Of a stretch of 64,000 nucleotides of DNA, positions 34,839 through 43,270 are shown one piece after another (position 1 is the first letter of the stretch; the number at the start of each line of letters is the position of its first letter). Position numbers and translations under genes: made by a program. Source of the stretch: an uncultured bacterium (GTDB lineage Bacteria > Bacillota > Clostridia > Christensenellales > QALW01). The notes under the pieces are model-generated. The model was not told where the DNA came from and did no database searches. It saw only the letters and a list, made by a program, of their open reading frames with translations. The stretch covers positions 29,525 through 93,524 of the forward strand of contig CAJMLN010000001.1 in NCBI GenBank assembly GCA_905214315.1. The letters run 5' to 3'.

Positions 34839-34876
34839 TTTATCCGCTCCTAAATAAAAGTCATTTTAACATTTTT

Positions 34877-34905
34877 ATTATAACATTATCAAATGTTTTT
34901 CTCAA
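34877..34905 (-). promoter_or_regulatory. Promoter of the HEPN gene
   Basis: On the minus strand, TTGAGA (34900-34905), 17-bp spacer, TATAAT (34877-34882). Confidence 0.65.
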
Positions 34906-34989
34906 CACACGCATACATTGATTTGATATCACACATTTGTAAGAATAAGTTTTCTTTGCTACAATACGAGTAAAGGAGGCAAAAATAAA

Positions 34990-35175
34990 ATGCACGACAG
35001 GAAATATTACATAGCGTTTGACGGGTATGAGCGTGGTATTATCGTGAACGCACTTAATGAAATGCGGAATAACTTACTCCAACAAGGTAGGTACACCGAT
35101 GCGGTGGATGAGGTTCTTTTGAAGATTATCAATGCGAAAACTAAGAAAATTAAAGTCATTTACACGGAGGGTTGA
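34990..35175 (+). CDS. Small conserved-looking protein upstream of tnpV
   Basis: 61 residues, with AAAGGAGG 8 nt before the ATG and a promoter TTGTAA/TACAAT (34937-34965). No domain is recognisable. It begins with aromatic and charged residues (MHDRKYYIAFDGYERG) and has a helical Leu/Asn section. It ends two bases before the tnpV start codon and is thus co-translated. Small genes of this kind often precede tnpV in Tn4451-type elements. Confidence 0.65.
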   Translation: MHDRKYYIAFDGYERGIIVNALNEMRNNLLQQGRYTDAVDEVLLKIINAKTKKIKVIYTEG

Positions 35176-35177
35176 TT

Positions 35178-35552
35178 ATGGAAAAGTCATTGTTTGAACA
35201 GATGGGCGGCACATATTCTCAGGTGGGCGATTATCTGCTACCGGACATTGCATTGCCCGAACAAGAAGAAAAGCCTATCGGCGTGTGGGGACAGCGGCGA
35301 TTACGGTATCTAAAGCAAAACCGCAAGATTTTATACACCAATTTACTTGTCAGCTGTAAATTAAATGAACACCTTGCCGAGATTGATAAGCAAGCAGAAG
35401 ATCTGTTTTCTCGGCTTGTAAAACAGATGGCAGAGCGTGAAGGCGTTACTGAACAACTCAAAGTAGATAATCAAATGGAGTGGGTAGGCAGAATGAATAA
35501 CATTCGTAACCGAGTCACAGAAATTGTAAACACAGATCTAATATACGGATAG
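35178..35552 (+). CDS. tnpV: Transposon-encoded protein TnpV
   Basis: The 124 residues match TnpV of mobilisable clostridial elements such as Tn4451: FEQMGGTYSQVGDYLLPDI, GQRRLRYLKQNR and the C-terminal VGRMNNIRNRVTEIVNTDLIYG. Its role in transfer is not established. The start is the ATG at 35178 with GGAGG at 35166-35170; the TTG at 35172 is discounted. No tnpX, tnpZ or large serine recombinase is near, so only a remnant of the element survives. Confidence 0.85.
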   Translation: MEKSLFEQMGGTYSQVGDYLLPDIALPEQEEKPIGVWGQRRLRYLKQNRKILYTNLLVSCKLNEHLAEIDKQAEDLFSRLVKQMAEREGVTEQLKVDNQMEWVGRMNNIRNRVTEIVNTDLIYG

Positions 35553-35589
35553 TTTTAACCGTATCATAAACCTAAGAACTATACCAAAT

Positions 35590-35630
35590 ATGGCGGTCGA
35601 TACAAATGTAAGTATCGACCGCCATTTTCT
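35590..35630 (+). terminator. Terminator after tnpV
   Basis: A perfect 14-bp stem, ATGGCGGTCGATAC (35590-35603) and GTATCGACCGCCAT (35612-35625), then TTTT. Confidence 0.85.
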
Positions 35631-35632
35631 CA

Positions 35633-35932
35633 TTATATTGAATTTTCCTGCTTATGCTCTGCATCGTATACCTTAATGCCATCAACAATCTCTTGCTTTG
35701 CAATTTTTATTGCTTCTTGATTTTGGGCTCTTTTAGACTTGAAATAGTCCACCACCTTGATTGTAGCTGCTGTAAGAAGCGATGCACCAACGGCAGCTAC
35801 GCCAATCCATGGAATCATTTCCATTTTCCCTTCATCTTTACTTGCAGATTCTAACATTTCAACATACTTTTCAGGTCCACCAGCTATTTTAGCGGCTTTT
35901 GATAATTCTGCATAATCCCATTTTTGTCCCAT
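35633..35932 (-). CDS. Small membrane protein next to polyvalent-protein remnant
   Basis: 99 residues, unknown family. A single helix (WIGVAAVGASLLTAATIKVV) follows an amphipathic N-terminal part with YAELSKAAKIAGG, and the C-terminus is Lys/Glu-rich. The start is taken at the ATG 35932, with GGAG 6 nt before it. The orientation and closeness to the interrupted gene upstream indicate origin in the same element; it may be an immunity or accessory protein. Confidence 0.5.
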   Translation of the reverse strand: MGQKWDYAELSKAAKIAGGPEKYVEMLESASKDEGKMEMIPWIGVAAVGASLLTAATIKVVDYFKSKRAQNQEAIKIAKQEIVDGIKVYDAEHKQENSI

Positions 35933-35962
35933 ATCAATCTCCATTTTATTCAACTACACACT

Positions 35963-37345
35963 TTAATAGCTTGTTACAAAATTCGTATCAACCTCAACAC
36001 TGTTATACATTCCTTTTTCATCAGCCATTATTGTTATAATTACAGGTGCGCCATCTGAATCCAACATATCGGTTACAACAACAACGCTATTACTATTAGT
36101 ATTAAGGGAATCCATAATCATAACTGGATCTTTAATTTTCTTGGGGATGCTTTTTAACTGCATTTCAGTCAGGCCATGTTGATGTTTGCTTGAATTTTTA
36201 GGTTTATTCGCATTTCTCAAATGCCGCGCGGTAGTAAGCATGGGTAATTTTCCATTTAACCCTACATCCTGTAGAATTTGGGGTGTTTCTCCGACATACA
36301 CTGCGTTTGTTCTGTCAAAATTCCCTGTTAAAACTTCATCCACTTGTTCAGAAAAATCTCTTGCCATATATTTTGTTCCATCAGCTGTATTCAATATTCT
36401 CTCGGAACCCGTATAATTCTCTCCGGCACTAACAAGCGCATCATAGAAAAGCTCCTGTAATTTTTCCGCAGAGCCTATCATTTCCTGCACAAATTGTCCC
36501 TCTTTTGTATCGGGTTTTATTCCTGCATATGCTTTTTTTATATCCTGAACCAGCTTGTCTATGAATTCCTTTATTTTTTCAACAAGGCTCTTATCCTTCT
36601 TTGCGAGTTTAGCAAGCTTTTCTACTACTTTACCGTCTGAAAGCATCGTTGTCATGGAATCGGCGATCATTTCTTCATAGGCAGCGTCATACGATAGAGT
36701 TCTTCCCTGCTTTTTTGCCTTGGCCATTTGCGCATGAACAAGCCCGGATACAGATGCGCCCGCTTTGCCGTACTCCCCCATAAGAAAATCTGCCAATACT
36801 TTAAATTTAGCCGGAGATCACTGCCGGATAAAATGTGTAAGTTCATGCGCCGCCGTAAACAGCATGACCCCCTCACCGTTTAATCCCGAATTTATATCAA
36901 TATAGATATCCCCTGTTCTGGTATCATACCATCCGTTTGCCGTTATTTTTTTCCCATCGCTGTCTGTATACACACGCTTACCGTTCTCATCGAGAACAGA
37001 TTCATATAGGTGAATATTTATGCCAAGAGATTCTGAAACAGTTTTCAGTGCCTTTAACGATACTCTCTGCCGATCTGTTAAATTTTTCTCATCACCATTG
37101 TACTCTACGCGCCCTTTTTTATCGGTGCTCTTTGCACTAGATTTCTTAACAGATTTTGCTAAAGAGGCCTCTTTCCCTTTTACTCCATTAGCGCCGTCTA
37201 TTCTGCCAAGATTATAGGCAAAATCTTTCTGTGCCTGTGTAAGCTCTGCGGAAAATCCGTTTTGTGACATTTCCGCTTTCGGGAAATTATACATTCCATA
37301 TCGATACGCCTCCTGAACCAGAATCTGCAAATATGCATAATTTGT
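35963..37345 (-). pseudogene. Degraded phage/ICE polyvalent protein with zinc metallopeptidase and MuF-C-like domains
   Basis: One reading frame (the 36818-37345 and 35963-36817 parts share frame) is cut by a TGA at 36818-36820, after HELTHFIRQ and before SPAKFKVLADFL. Its N-terminal part has AAHELTH, an HExxH zinc site of metallopeptidases, and the C-terminal part resembles a MuF C-terminal domain (PQILQDVGLNGKLPML, TTARHLRN, HGLTEMQL). Such modules occur in large phage or conjugative-element polyproteins. A Trp codon is the likely ancestral residue at the stop. The upstream end runs into the mscL promoter region, so the N-terminus is missing, and the C-terminus stops at SY, probably truncated. 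Not functional as it stands. Confidence 0.7.
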
Positions 37346-37354
37346 AAAAACATC

Positions 37355-37383
37355 TTGTATTATGCGCTTTTTTGCAGTATACT
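37355..37383 (+). promoter_or_regulatory. mscL: Promoter of mscL
   Basis: TTGTAT (37355-37360), 17-bp spacer, TATACT (37378-37383). Confidence 0.65.
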
Positions 37384-37412
37384 GTAAGAAAGAGAAAAGG
37401 AGAAGATATGGT

Positions 37413-37850
37413 ATGAAGAAATTTTTCAAAGAATTCAAAGCGTTTGCCAGCCGGGGCAACGTGCTGGATCTGGCCGTAGGCGTCATGATCGGGGGTGCGT
37501 TCCAAAACGTGGTAAAGTCGCTGATCGACAATATTATTTCCCCCATCATCGGCCTGGTGCAGGGAAAGGATCTTTCGGATATGGCCTTAACAATTTTTGA
37601 CGTACAGATAAAATACGGCGCGTTTATCACCGGGGTTATCAATTTTCTTATCATGGCGTTTGTCGTATTCCTGATGGTAAAAGGCGTCAACGCGCTTATG
37701 GCAATCGGAAAAAAGAAAGAGGAACCGAAAAAGCCCGTAGTAAAAAAATGTCCGTTCTGCTGCTCGGAAATTGCCATAGAAGCGGTGCGGTGTCCGCACT
37801 GTACGTCCGTTTTAGAAGAGCCTGCCGAAGAACCCGAGGTGCTGAACTGA
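37413..37850 (+). CDS. mscL: Large-conductance mechanosensitive channel MscL with C-terminal zinc ribbon
   Basis: MscL opens under membrane tension to release solutes on osmotic downshock. The N-terminal helix [20 protein letters not shown] and the first pore helix [19 protein letters not shown] are canonical, followed by the second helix [18 protein letters not shown]. The C-terminal region has two CxxC pairs, CPFCCSE and CPHCTS, likely a zinc ribbon. Such a ribbon in MscL is common in Clostridia in place of the usual cytoplasmic helical bundle. The start is the ATG at 37413 with AAAAGGAG upstream. Length 145. Confidence 0.93.
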   Translation: MKKFFKEFKAFASRGNVLDLAVGVMIGGAFQNVVKSLIDNIISPIIGLVQGKDLSDMALTIFDVQIKYGAFITGVINFLIMAFVVFLMVKGVNALMAIGKKKEEPKKPVVKKCPFCCSEIAIEAVRCPHCTSVLEEPAEEPEVLN

Positions 37851-38007
37851 CCGTTTAAAAGCAGCAGCCGCCCGCGGCCGCCGCAGACTGGCGGTTGTTT
37901 TTCTGCAAAAAATACAGAACTTTTCCCGCCGCCGGAAACGAGATTTTTATGACTTTTTCCTGCAGGTATGCTATAATAAAAATATATTGCCGAAACAGGA
38001 GAACGCT

Positions 38008-39438
38008 ATGAACGAATTTTATGAAAATCCGCTGTGCACCCGATACGCTTCGGAGAGCATGAAAAAAATTTTTTCAAACGATATGAAATTTTCCACCTGG
38101 CGCCGGCTCTGGATCGCCCTGGCGGAGGCGGAAAAGGAGTTGGGCATCGATATCCGTCAGGAGCAGATCGATCAAATGAAGGCCAATGTGGAAAACATCG
38201 ATTACGCCCTGGCACAGAAAAAGGAAAAAGAGCTGCGGCACGACGTTATGGCTCACGTGCATACCTTCGGGGCCGCCTGCCCGGACGCGATGCCCATTAT
38301 TCATTTAGGCGCTACCAGCTGCTACGTGGGAGATAACACCGATATCATACAAATGCGCGAGGGACTGCGGCAGATCCGCAGGCTGCTGCTTACCGCCATC
38401 CGCGCCGCAGCGGAATTTGCACAGAAGAATAAAAACGTGCCCACGCTGGCCTATACGCATTTTCAGGCGGCGCAGCCTACTACGGTGGGAAAGCGAGCCA
38501 CGCTGTGGATTCAGGATCTGATGCTGGATCTGGAGCAGCTGGATTTTCAGCTCTCCTCCCTAAAGCTTTTAGGCTGCAAGGGAACCACCGGCACCGGCGC
38601 CAGCTTTTTGGCACTGTTTGACGGCGATCATGAGAAAGTAAAGCAGCTGGAGGAATTGATTGCCCAAAAGATGGGCTTTGACGCGGTGATGCCGGTTTCC
38701 GGGCAAACCTATACGCGCAAGGTGGATTATAATATCCTCTCCTGCCTTTCCGGCATTGCCCAGAGCGCGGCCAAATTTTCCAACGATATCCGTCTGCTTT
38801 CCCACTTAAAGGAATTTGACGAGCCCTTTGAGGCAAAGCAGATCGGCTCCTCGGCCATGGCCTATAAGCGCAACCCCATGCGCTCGGAACGAATCGCGTC
38901 CCTGGCGCGGTATGTGATGGTGGACACGCTCAATCCCGCCATTACTGCGGCAACCCAGTGGTTTGAGCGCACGCTGGATGATTCGGCCAACAAGCGCATC
39001 AGCGTTCCCGAGGCGTTCTTAGCGGTGGACGCGATCCTTTCGCTCTATATCAACGTAATCTCCGGCGGAACGGTATATCCCAAGGTAATGGAAAAGCATC
39101 TGCGGGAGGAGCTGCCGTTTATGGCTACGGAAAACATTCTGATGCACGGGGTCAAGAACGGGGGCGACCGGCAGCAGCTGCATGAAAAAATCCGGCAGTA
39201 TTCGGTAGAGGTTGCCAAGAATGTAAAGACGTACGGCCGGGAAAACAACCTTTTGGAGCTGATTCTTGCCGACGAGAGCTTCGGGCTCCGGGAAGAGGAC
39301 TTGAAACAGCTTACCGAGCCGATGCAGTTTGTGGGACGCGCGCCTCAGCAGACGGAAGAATTTTTAACGGCGTATGTGTATCCCCTGCTGGAGGCCAACA
39401 GGGAGGATACGGACGCGGAAATCAATATCACTGTGTAA
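38008..39438 (+). CDS. purB: Adenylosuccinate lyase
   Basis: PurB catalyses two steps of purine synthesis: release of fumarate from SAICAR and from adenylosuccinate. The fumarase/aspartase signature [15 protein letters not shown], the substrate-binding segments [12 protein letters not shown] and [16 protein letters not shown], and FLAVDAIL are present. Length 476 is normal. The ATG at 38008 has ACAGGAG ahead; a 7-codon upstream extension is not used. A terminator follows. No other purine gene is adjacent. Confidence 0.96.
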   Translation: MNEFYENPLCTRYASESMKKIFSNDMKFSTWRRLWIALAEAEKELGIDIRQEQIDQMKANVENIDYALAQKKEKELRHDVMAHVHTFGAACPDAMPIIHLGATSCYVGDNTDIIQMREGLRQIRRLLLTAIRAAAEFAQKNKNVPTLAYTHFQAAQPTTVGKRATLWIQDLMLDLEQLDFQLSSLKLLGCKGTTGTGASFLALFDGDHEKVKQLEELIAQKMGFDAVMPVSGQTYTRKVDYNILSCLSGIAQSAAKFSNDIRLLSHLKEFDEPFEAKQIGSSAMAYKRNPMRSERIASLARYVMVDTLNPAITAATQWFERTLDDSANKRISVPEAFLAVDAILSLYINVISGGTVYPKVMEKHLREELPFMATENILMHGVKNGGDRQQLHEKIRQYSVEVAKNVKTYGRENNLLELILADESFGLREEDLKQLTEPMQFVGRAPQQTEEFLTAYVYPLLEANREDTDAEINITV

Positions 39439-39449
39439 AAGAACAGAAA

Positions 39450-39486
39450 AAGACAGCCTGCTGTAAAATCAGGCTGTCTTTTTTTT
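39450..39486 (+). terminator. Terminator after purB
   Basis: AAGACAGCCTG (39450-39460) pairs with CAGGCTGTCTT (39470-39480), followed by T6. Confidence 0.88.
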
Positions 39487-39514
39487 ACGGCATTGCGCTG
39501 ATAAAAAAGGCGCG

Positions 39515-40390
39515 TTATTTTTTTATCAGCAGCGAAACAATGGCGCATAAAATGCCTCCCAGCGGAAAGACCACCCAGGCAATGTGCCAAAGCTGATAGA
39601 CAAAACCGGCAAACAAAAAGAGCGCCGTGGCCGAAAGCATGATAATACCGCTCCATTTATCTTCGGCCTGTTTTTCTTTTGACGGTATACTCTCTTTAAG
39701 GCAGGCTTCGGTATCGTATTTGGCCTTCTGCATCCCTCCGTAAATATACAGCGGTACGGCAAAGGCGATGATCAGCAGAAAAAAGGAGACATAAAAGCAT
39801 TCCCAGGCCTCCGGAGAAAATCCCTGCGGCGTCTGCCCGACGGCAAAAGCGATGATATAAATGACGCCCAGCAGGATCATCGCCGTGGGAATTACAATAA
39901 AATAAGGAAATTTCCGTTCAAAGGCCTGAATTTCCTCCGGCCTGTAAAAAGGCTGCAGCCGCCGTTTTAAAAAGTCGGCATGGCGCAGACCCGCTATGAT
40001 AAAAATACAGGCCGCCGCGGTAACAAACAGCATAAAGAGCATCACGCTGCGGACGGGATCCGCCCCCAGGCCGGAGAGCAGAAGAAGAACAAAGACCCCA
40101 AAGAGCACCGTAAAAACACCGCCGCATATGGCAAGGGTAAAGCGGTTCATATGCCGGTCATAAAAAGCCGTGTCCTTGTGGGAAAGCTTTTTTACATCTC
40201 CCCGCGCCAGCGAATCCAGATCCACCGAAAACAGCTCGCAGATCTGCAGCAGCTTTTCCATCTCCGGAAACGCGCTGCCGGATTCCCACTTGGAAACGGC
40301 TTGGCGCGATACGGCAAGGGCTTCGGCAAGTTCCTCCTGGGTCATATTTTTTTCTTTGCGTAAAAAGACGAGATTTTGGCTGAAATTCAT
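39515..40390 (-). CDS. XRE-type regulator with multi-pass membrane domain
   Basis: The N-terminal 65 residues are a Cro/C1-type HTH (FLRKEKNMTQEELAEALAVS, RQAVSKWESG). From residue 90 onward, at least seven hydrophobic helices follow in pairs, including VFTVLFGVFVLLLLSGLG and FIVIPTAMILLGVIYIIAFA, so the repressor is tethered to the cytoplasmic membrane. Such fusions are known in Firmicutes and probably sense a membrane signal. The ATG at 40390 has AGGAGG ahead. It stands alone, convergent with purB; the regulated genes are unknown. Confidence 0.85.
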   Translation of the reverse strand: MNFSQNLVFLRKEKNMTQEELAEALAVSRQAVSKWESGSAFPEMEKLLQICELFSVDLDSLARGDVKKLSHKDTAFYDRHMNRFTLAICGGVFTVLFGVFVLLLLSGLGADPVRSVMLFMLFVTAAACIFIIAGLRHADFLKRRLQPFYRPEEIQAFERKFPYFIVIPTAMILLGVIYIIAFAVGQTPQGFSPEAWECFYVSFFLLIIAFAVPLYIYGGMQKAKYDTEACLKESIPSKEKQAEDKWSGIIMLSATALFLFAGFVYQLWHIAWVVFPLGGILCAIVSLLIKK

Positions 40391-40501
40391 ATTATTTTCC
40401 TCCTGTATCCATGCTTTTATTGTATACCGGATTCCGCACAAAATCCACCAATTTTCTGTTGCGTTTGCAAAAAGACATGTAAGCTTCCGGTTGCACAGGA
40501 G

Positions 40502-40528
40502 AAAAAACCGCAGAAAAGCCGCGGTTTG
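40502..40528 (-). terminator. Terminator after the GH39 gene
   Basis: AACCGC pairs with GCGGTT within 40504-40527; on the minus strand it is followed by a T run. Confidence 0.65.
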
Positions 40529-40534
40529 ATACCG

Positions 40535-41833
40535 TTATTCCAAAACAATACAGAGAAAGGAATATCCGCCTAAGACGTCGGGAAGCCCGCATTCCTGCCA
40601 GGTGCACGTTTCATCGGTATACCGGCAGCTTTTGATTTTCCGCCCGCAGCCGGCAAGGGAAAGGGAAAGCGGCACCGCATCGGGAGCAGTGTTGGCAAGC
40701 ACCAGACAGCAGTCGCCGTCCTTCTGGGCGCCGACGGCATAGACGCCCGGTACGCTGCAGGAAACGGAAACCGCATTCTGCCGTTTATACAGCTCATTGA
40801 AGGCCGTAAAGGCATAGTAGGCCGCCAAGGGCTCGCGCGTCATCGGATGAAACAGACCGCCGTATATGCTCACGCCCAGGCGGGCGTCATAGAACATGGC
40901 GCTGTCAAGAGAGGAATCCTGCATGGCCAGCAGCATACCGGCAGTCAGGGCGGCGTGATAGGCTGTGCCGCGCTTGTCGGCTTCAAAATTCCATTCGTTG
41001 CAGGTGTGCTCGGTATGGGAAAAGCCCTCCTCGTCCAGCCGACCCCTGGCGTACCGGGCAAAGGCCATGGTTTCCTCTATGCTGCCGTAGCTGTGCCAAG
41101 AAAAGAAATCAAGCGGGCAGCTATGCGCTTTGACATAGGCTAAGAAATCATTAAAATACGCCAGGTAATACCGGAAGGTATCGATATTGGGATCCTCGGC
41201 GCCGCGGGTCAGAGCATAAAAGCCGCAGCTGGCATATCCGCCAATTTTCAAATGCGGGAATTTTTCTTTTAAATAGCGGGAAGCATCGGCGTACAGCGCA
41301 AAGTACTGCTCCTTGGTACCGTGCCACATCTGATTGGTGTGTACATTTTCATAATTATCCGGCTCATTCCATATTTCCCAATAGCGGATATTATAATGAT
41401 ATCCGTCTGCCCAGCCCTGGGTATAATGGCGGATGACTCCTTCGCAGATTTTTGCCCATTTCAGATTGTCCGCGGGCGGATCGATCCGATAGGATTTAAT
41501 GTACGCCTGATTTTCTATCGTTACGCCCAGCCGGAAGAACGGTTCGGCGCCGCTCTTTACCAAAGCCTCGATCAGCATATCGGTAAAGGTGAAATCATAG
41601 GAAGCCGGATCCTCCGGATCCGCGTCAAAATCCCGGAACAGATTGGGAATATCAACAAACCGGCCGCCCCCTAAGTAGCCGCCCACATCATGCAGGCGGG
41701 AAAACGGGATGCCGGCCTCGCTTAAATAGTGAAACATACAAAAATCAACCCCGGAAAACGGCGGCTGCCCCACGCCGTGCACAGGCTTGATCTTCCCCTT
41801 GTTCTGCGAAAAGTCTACGGTGATTGCTGCCAT
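40535..41833 (-). CDS. Glycoside hydrolase family 39 protein (beta-xylosidase-like)
   Basis: A 432-residue cytosolic enzyme with a GH39 clan-A barrel. The acid/base Glu is in YWEIWNEPDNYENV, and the nucleophile Glu in HTCNEWNFEADK. The opening GVGQPPFSGVDF and FSRLHDVGGYLGGGRFVDI sections match beta-xylosidases and related retaining enzymes that act on xylo- or other plant oligosaccharides. No signal peptide, so it works on imported sugars. The ATG at 41833 has GTGAGGT 8 nt ahead; the upstream GTG at 41848 belongs to that ribosome site. It is downstream of the LacI regulator on the same strand and may be its target. Substrate is inferred from family only. Confidence 0.88.
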   Translation of the reverse strand: MAAITVDFSQNKGKIKPVHGVGQPPFSGVDFCMFHYLSEAGIPFSRLHDVGGYLGGGRFVDIPNLFRDFDADPEDPASYDFTFTDMLIEALVKSGAEPFFRLGVTIENQAYIKSYRIDPPADNLKWAKICEGVIRHYTQGWADGYHYNIRYWEIWNEPDNYENVHTNQMWHGTKEQYFALYADASRYLKEKFPHLKIGGYASCGFYALTRGAEDPNIDTFRYYLAYFNDFLAYVKAHSCPLDFFSWHSYGSIEETMAFARYARGRLDEEGFSHTEHTCNEWNFEADKRGTAYHAALTAGMLLAMQDSSLDSAMFYDARLGVSIYGGLFHPMTREPLAAYYAFTAFNELYKRQNAVSVSCSVPGVYAVGAQKDGDCCLVLANTAPDAVPLSLSLAGCGRKIKSCRYTDETCTWQECGLPDVLGGYSFLCIVLE

Positions 41834-42044
41834 TTTTATATACCTCACAAAATTTTATTCTTACAGGCGGTGCTGTGCGCGCAGGCAAATTCCCCTGTAG
41901 CCGGACTTAAAAAAAGCGGCTCTCTGCGGCAATAAAAAACGCGGTGTTCCGCTGCAAAAAGCACCGGGAGAACGTCAAAAAAAATTCCTTTGGGAAGGCT
42001 GAAAGCCCGCAAGGCCGCGACCGCCCGGAAAGTGCGGTACAGGC

Positions 42045-43013
42045 TCACGGCGCGTCTGTTTTTGTGGTGTTCCGGATAACAAGCCGGCTCTGTACGGAAA
42101 TATGCCGCACGGCGCCGTGACCGTTATGGATTCTCTCCATCAGCGTCGATACCGCAATGCGGCAGATCTCCTCAATATCTGTCTGAATGGTGGTCAGCGG
42201 CACGGCGCTGTAGCGGGAATAAGGAATGTCGTTGATGCCGACAAGCAGAAAATCCTCCGGCACCCGTTTCCCCCTGGCGGTAAGCTCGCGCATCAGACCC
42301 AGGGCGATTTCATCGTAAGCACACAGGATGCCCCTCGGCGTCTCCGGCAAGGCAAGAAGATAATCAGCACATTCATAGCCGGCCTCTTCAAACCGGAACC
42401 GGCTGATAAAGACGGAGCCCTGCAGGCCTAGCCTCCGAGCAAGGGAAAGAAAGACAGCTTCCTTTGTTTTAGTTAGGGGTTCCCCCGCAAACAGAATATT
42501 TGTGCAGTTTAAAGAGGCAAGGTGAACAAGCGCCTCCCGCATTCCGGCGGAATAATCGGCAAATACGGAATCAAGCTCCGGGCTTCCTTTAAAAAGCTGT
42601 ACCGCAGGAATCGAAAACGCCGTTTTTTCACAGGCGGTTACCAGAAAAATCCCGTCGAAGGAGCTGCTGCCGGTCATAGCCTCCTCGGCAGCCCTGGCCG
42701 TGCCGGCGGCGTCAAATCCCGCCAGAAGAATTTCCGCAATACCGCCGTGCTCTGCAATGCGGCGGCAGAGGCAGGAGCAAAGAGCGGAATAATAAATGCT
42801 TATGATCTCCGGGCACACGATAAGAATGTGCGGAGCCGTAAAGCGTTTGTATTCCTGTGCTATTTTCTGGCGCTTGGCATAATATTTCTGTTCCCGCGCG
42901 ATCCGCCTGATCTTTTCTGCCGTTTCCGGAGAGACCTCTTTGCTGTCGGAAAGCGCTTTGGAAACCGTGGAAACGGAAACACCGGCAAGCGCGGCAATTT
43001 TCTTCAACGTCAT
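42045..43013 (-). CDS. LacI-family transcription regulator
   Basis: A 322-residue sugar-responsive repressor. The N-terminal HTH is LKKIAALAGVSVSTVSKALS with the hinge helix EVSPETAEKIRRIA, and the rest is a periplasmic-binding-like effector domain (SFDGIFLVTACEKTAF, GILCAYDEIALGLM, VPLTTIQTDIEEICRIAV). The ATG is preceded by CGGAG, and its promoter (TTGACT-18-TATACT, 43060-43089) is flanked by two similar palindromes that it may occupy. It is followed by a GH39 gene, so it likely controls the use of a xylosyl- or arabinosyl-oligosaccharide. Confidence 0.92.
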   Translation of the reverse strand: MTLKKIAALAGVSVSTVSKALSDSKEVSPETAEKIRRIAREQKYYAKRQKIAQEYKRFTAPHILIVCPEIISIYYSALCSCLCRRIAEHGGIAEILLAGFDAAGTARAAEEAMTGSSSFDGIFLVTACEKTAFSIPAVQLFKGSPELDSVFADYSAGMREALVHLASLNCTNILFAGEPLTKTKEAVFLSLARRLGLQGSVFISRFRFEEAGYECADYLLALPETPRGILCAYDEIALGLMRELTARGKRVPEDFLLVGINDIPYSRYSAVPLTTIQTDIEEICRIAVSTLMERIHNGHGAVRHISVQSRLVIRNTTKTDAP

Positions 43014-43017
43014 TTTA

Positions 43018-43113
43018 CGAAAATTTTTCGCTCCGATTTGCTTTTTTTATTCTGTTCATAGTATATTGCAGCTAACGGGAAAAAGTCAATCCATAAAAAA
43101 CGAAAAAATTTCG
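43018..43113 (-). promoter_or_regulatory. LacI gene promoter with two CGAAAwwTTTCG-like operators
   Basis: TTGACT (43084-43089) and TATACT (43060-43065) are 18 bp apart on the minus strand. CGAAAATTTTTCG (43018-43030) covers the ribosome site region, and CGAAAAAATTTCG (43101-43113) lies upstream of the -35. Confidence 0.6.
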
Positions 43114-43187
43114 TTTCCGGCAACAGCACACGGATCTCCGCGCGCATCAGGAGGAGAAATTTTTCCCTGCACTCATGTGTATTTATG

Positions 43188-43216
43188 TTGACATATATGT
43201 AAGTCTGTTGTAATAT
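43188..43216 (+). promoter_or_regulatory. Promoter of the DeoR-transporter operon
   Basis: TTGACA (43188-43193), 17-bp spacer, TAATAT (43211-43216), with the palindrome ACATATATGT (43191-43200) just after the -35, a possible operator. Confidence 0.7.
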
Positions 43217-43270
43217 ATGGATATCTGACCGAATTTTATAACAGGCAATGCCTTCGGGGGAAAAAAGCAT

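Larger units (their letters stand above)
33665..37350. mobile_element. AT-rich genomic island inserted between ssrA and mscL
   Basis: The stretch is visibly more AT-rich than the flanks and carries a HEPN protein, a conserved TnpV protein of Tn4451-type elements, a small upstream partner and remnants of a phage/ICE polyvalent protein. ssrA is a favourite integrase target, although no integrase or repeat of the tmRNA 3' end was found at the far side, so any element is decayed or has been rearranged. The right boundary lies just before the mscL promoter at 37355. Confidence 0.5.

Noticed and set aside
33646..37350. Search for an attachment repeat of the tmRNA 3' end at the right edge of the island
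   Set aside because: No copy of CGCCTCCACCA or its neighbours was seen near 37300-37400, so att sites cannot be claimed.
37346..37777. Long minus-strand frame running through mscL
   Set aside because: It is the antisense of a clear gene; homology to the polyvalent protein ends near 37345.
42940..42965. Catabolite-response-like palindrome GGAAAGCGCTTTGG in the LacI gene
   Set aside because: It lies in codons for the HTH (SKALSDSKE) and does not fit the full cre pattern, so it is likely coding sequence only.
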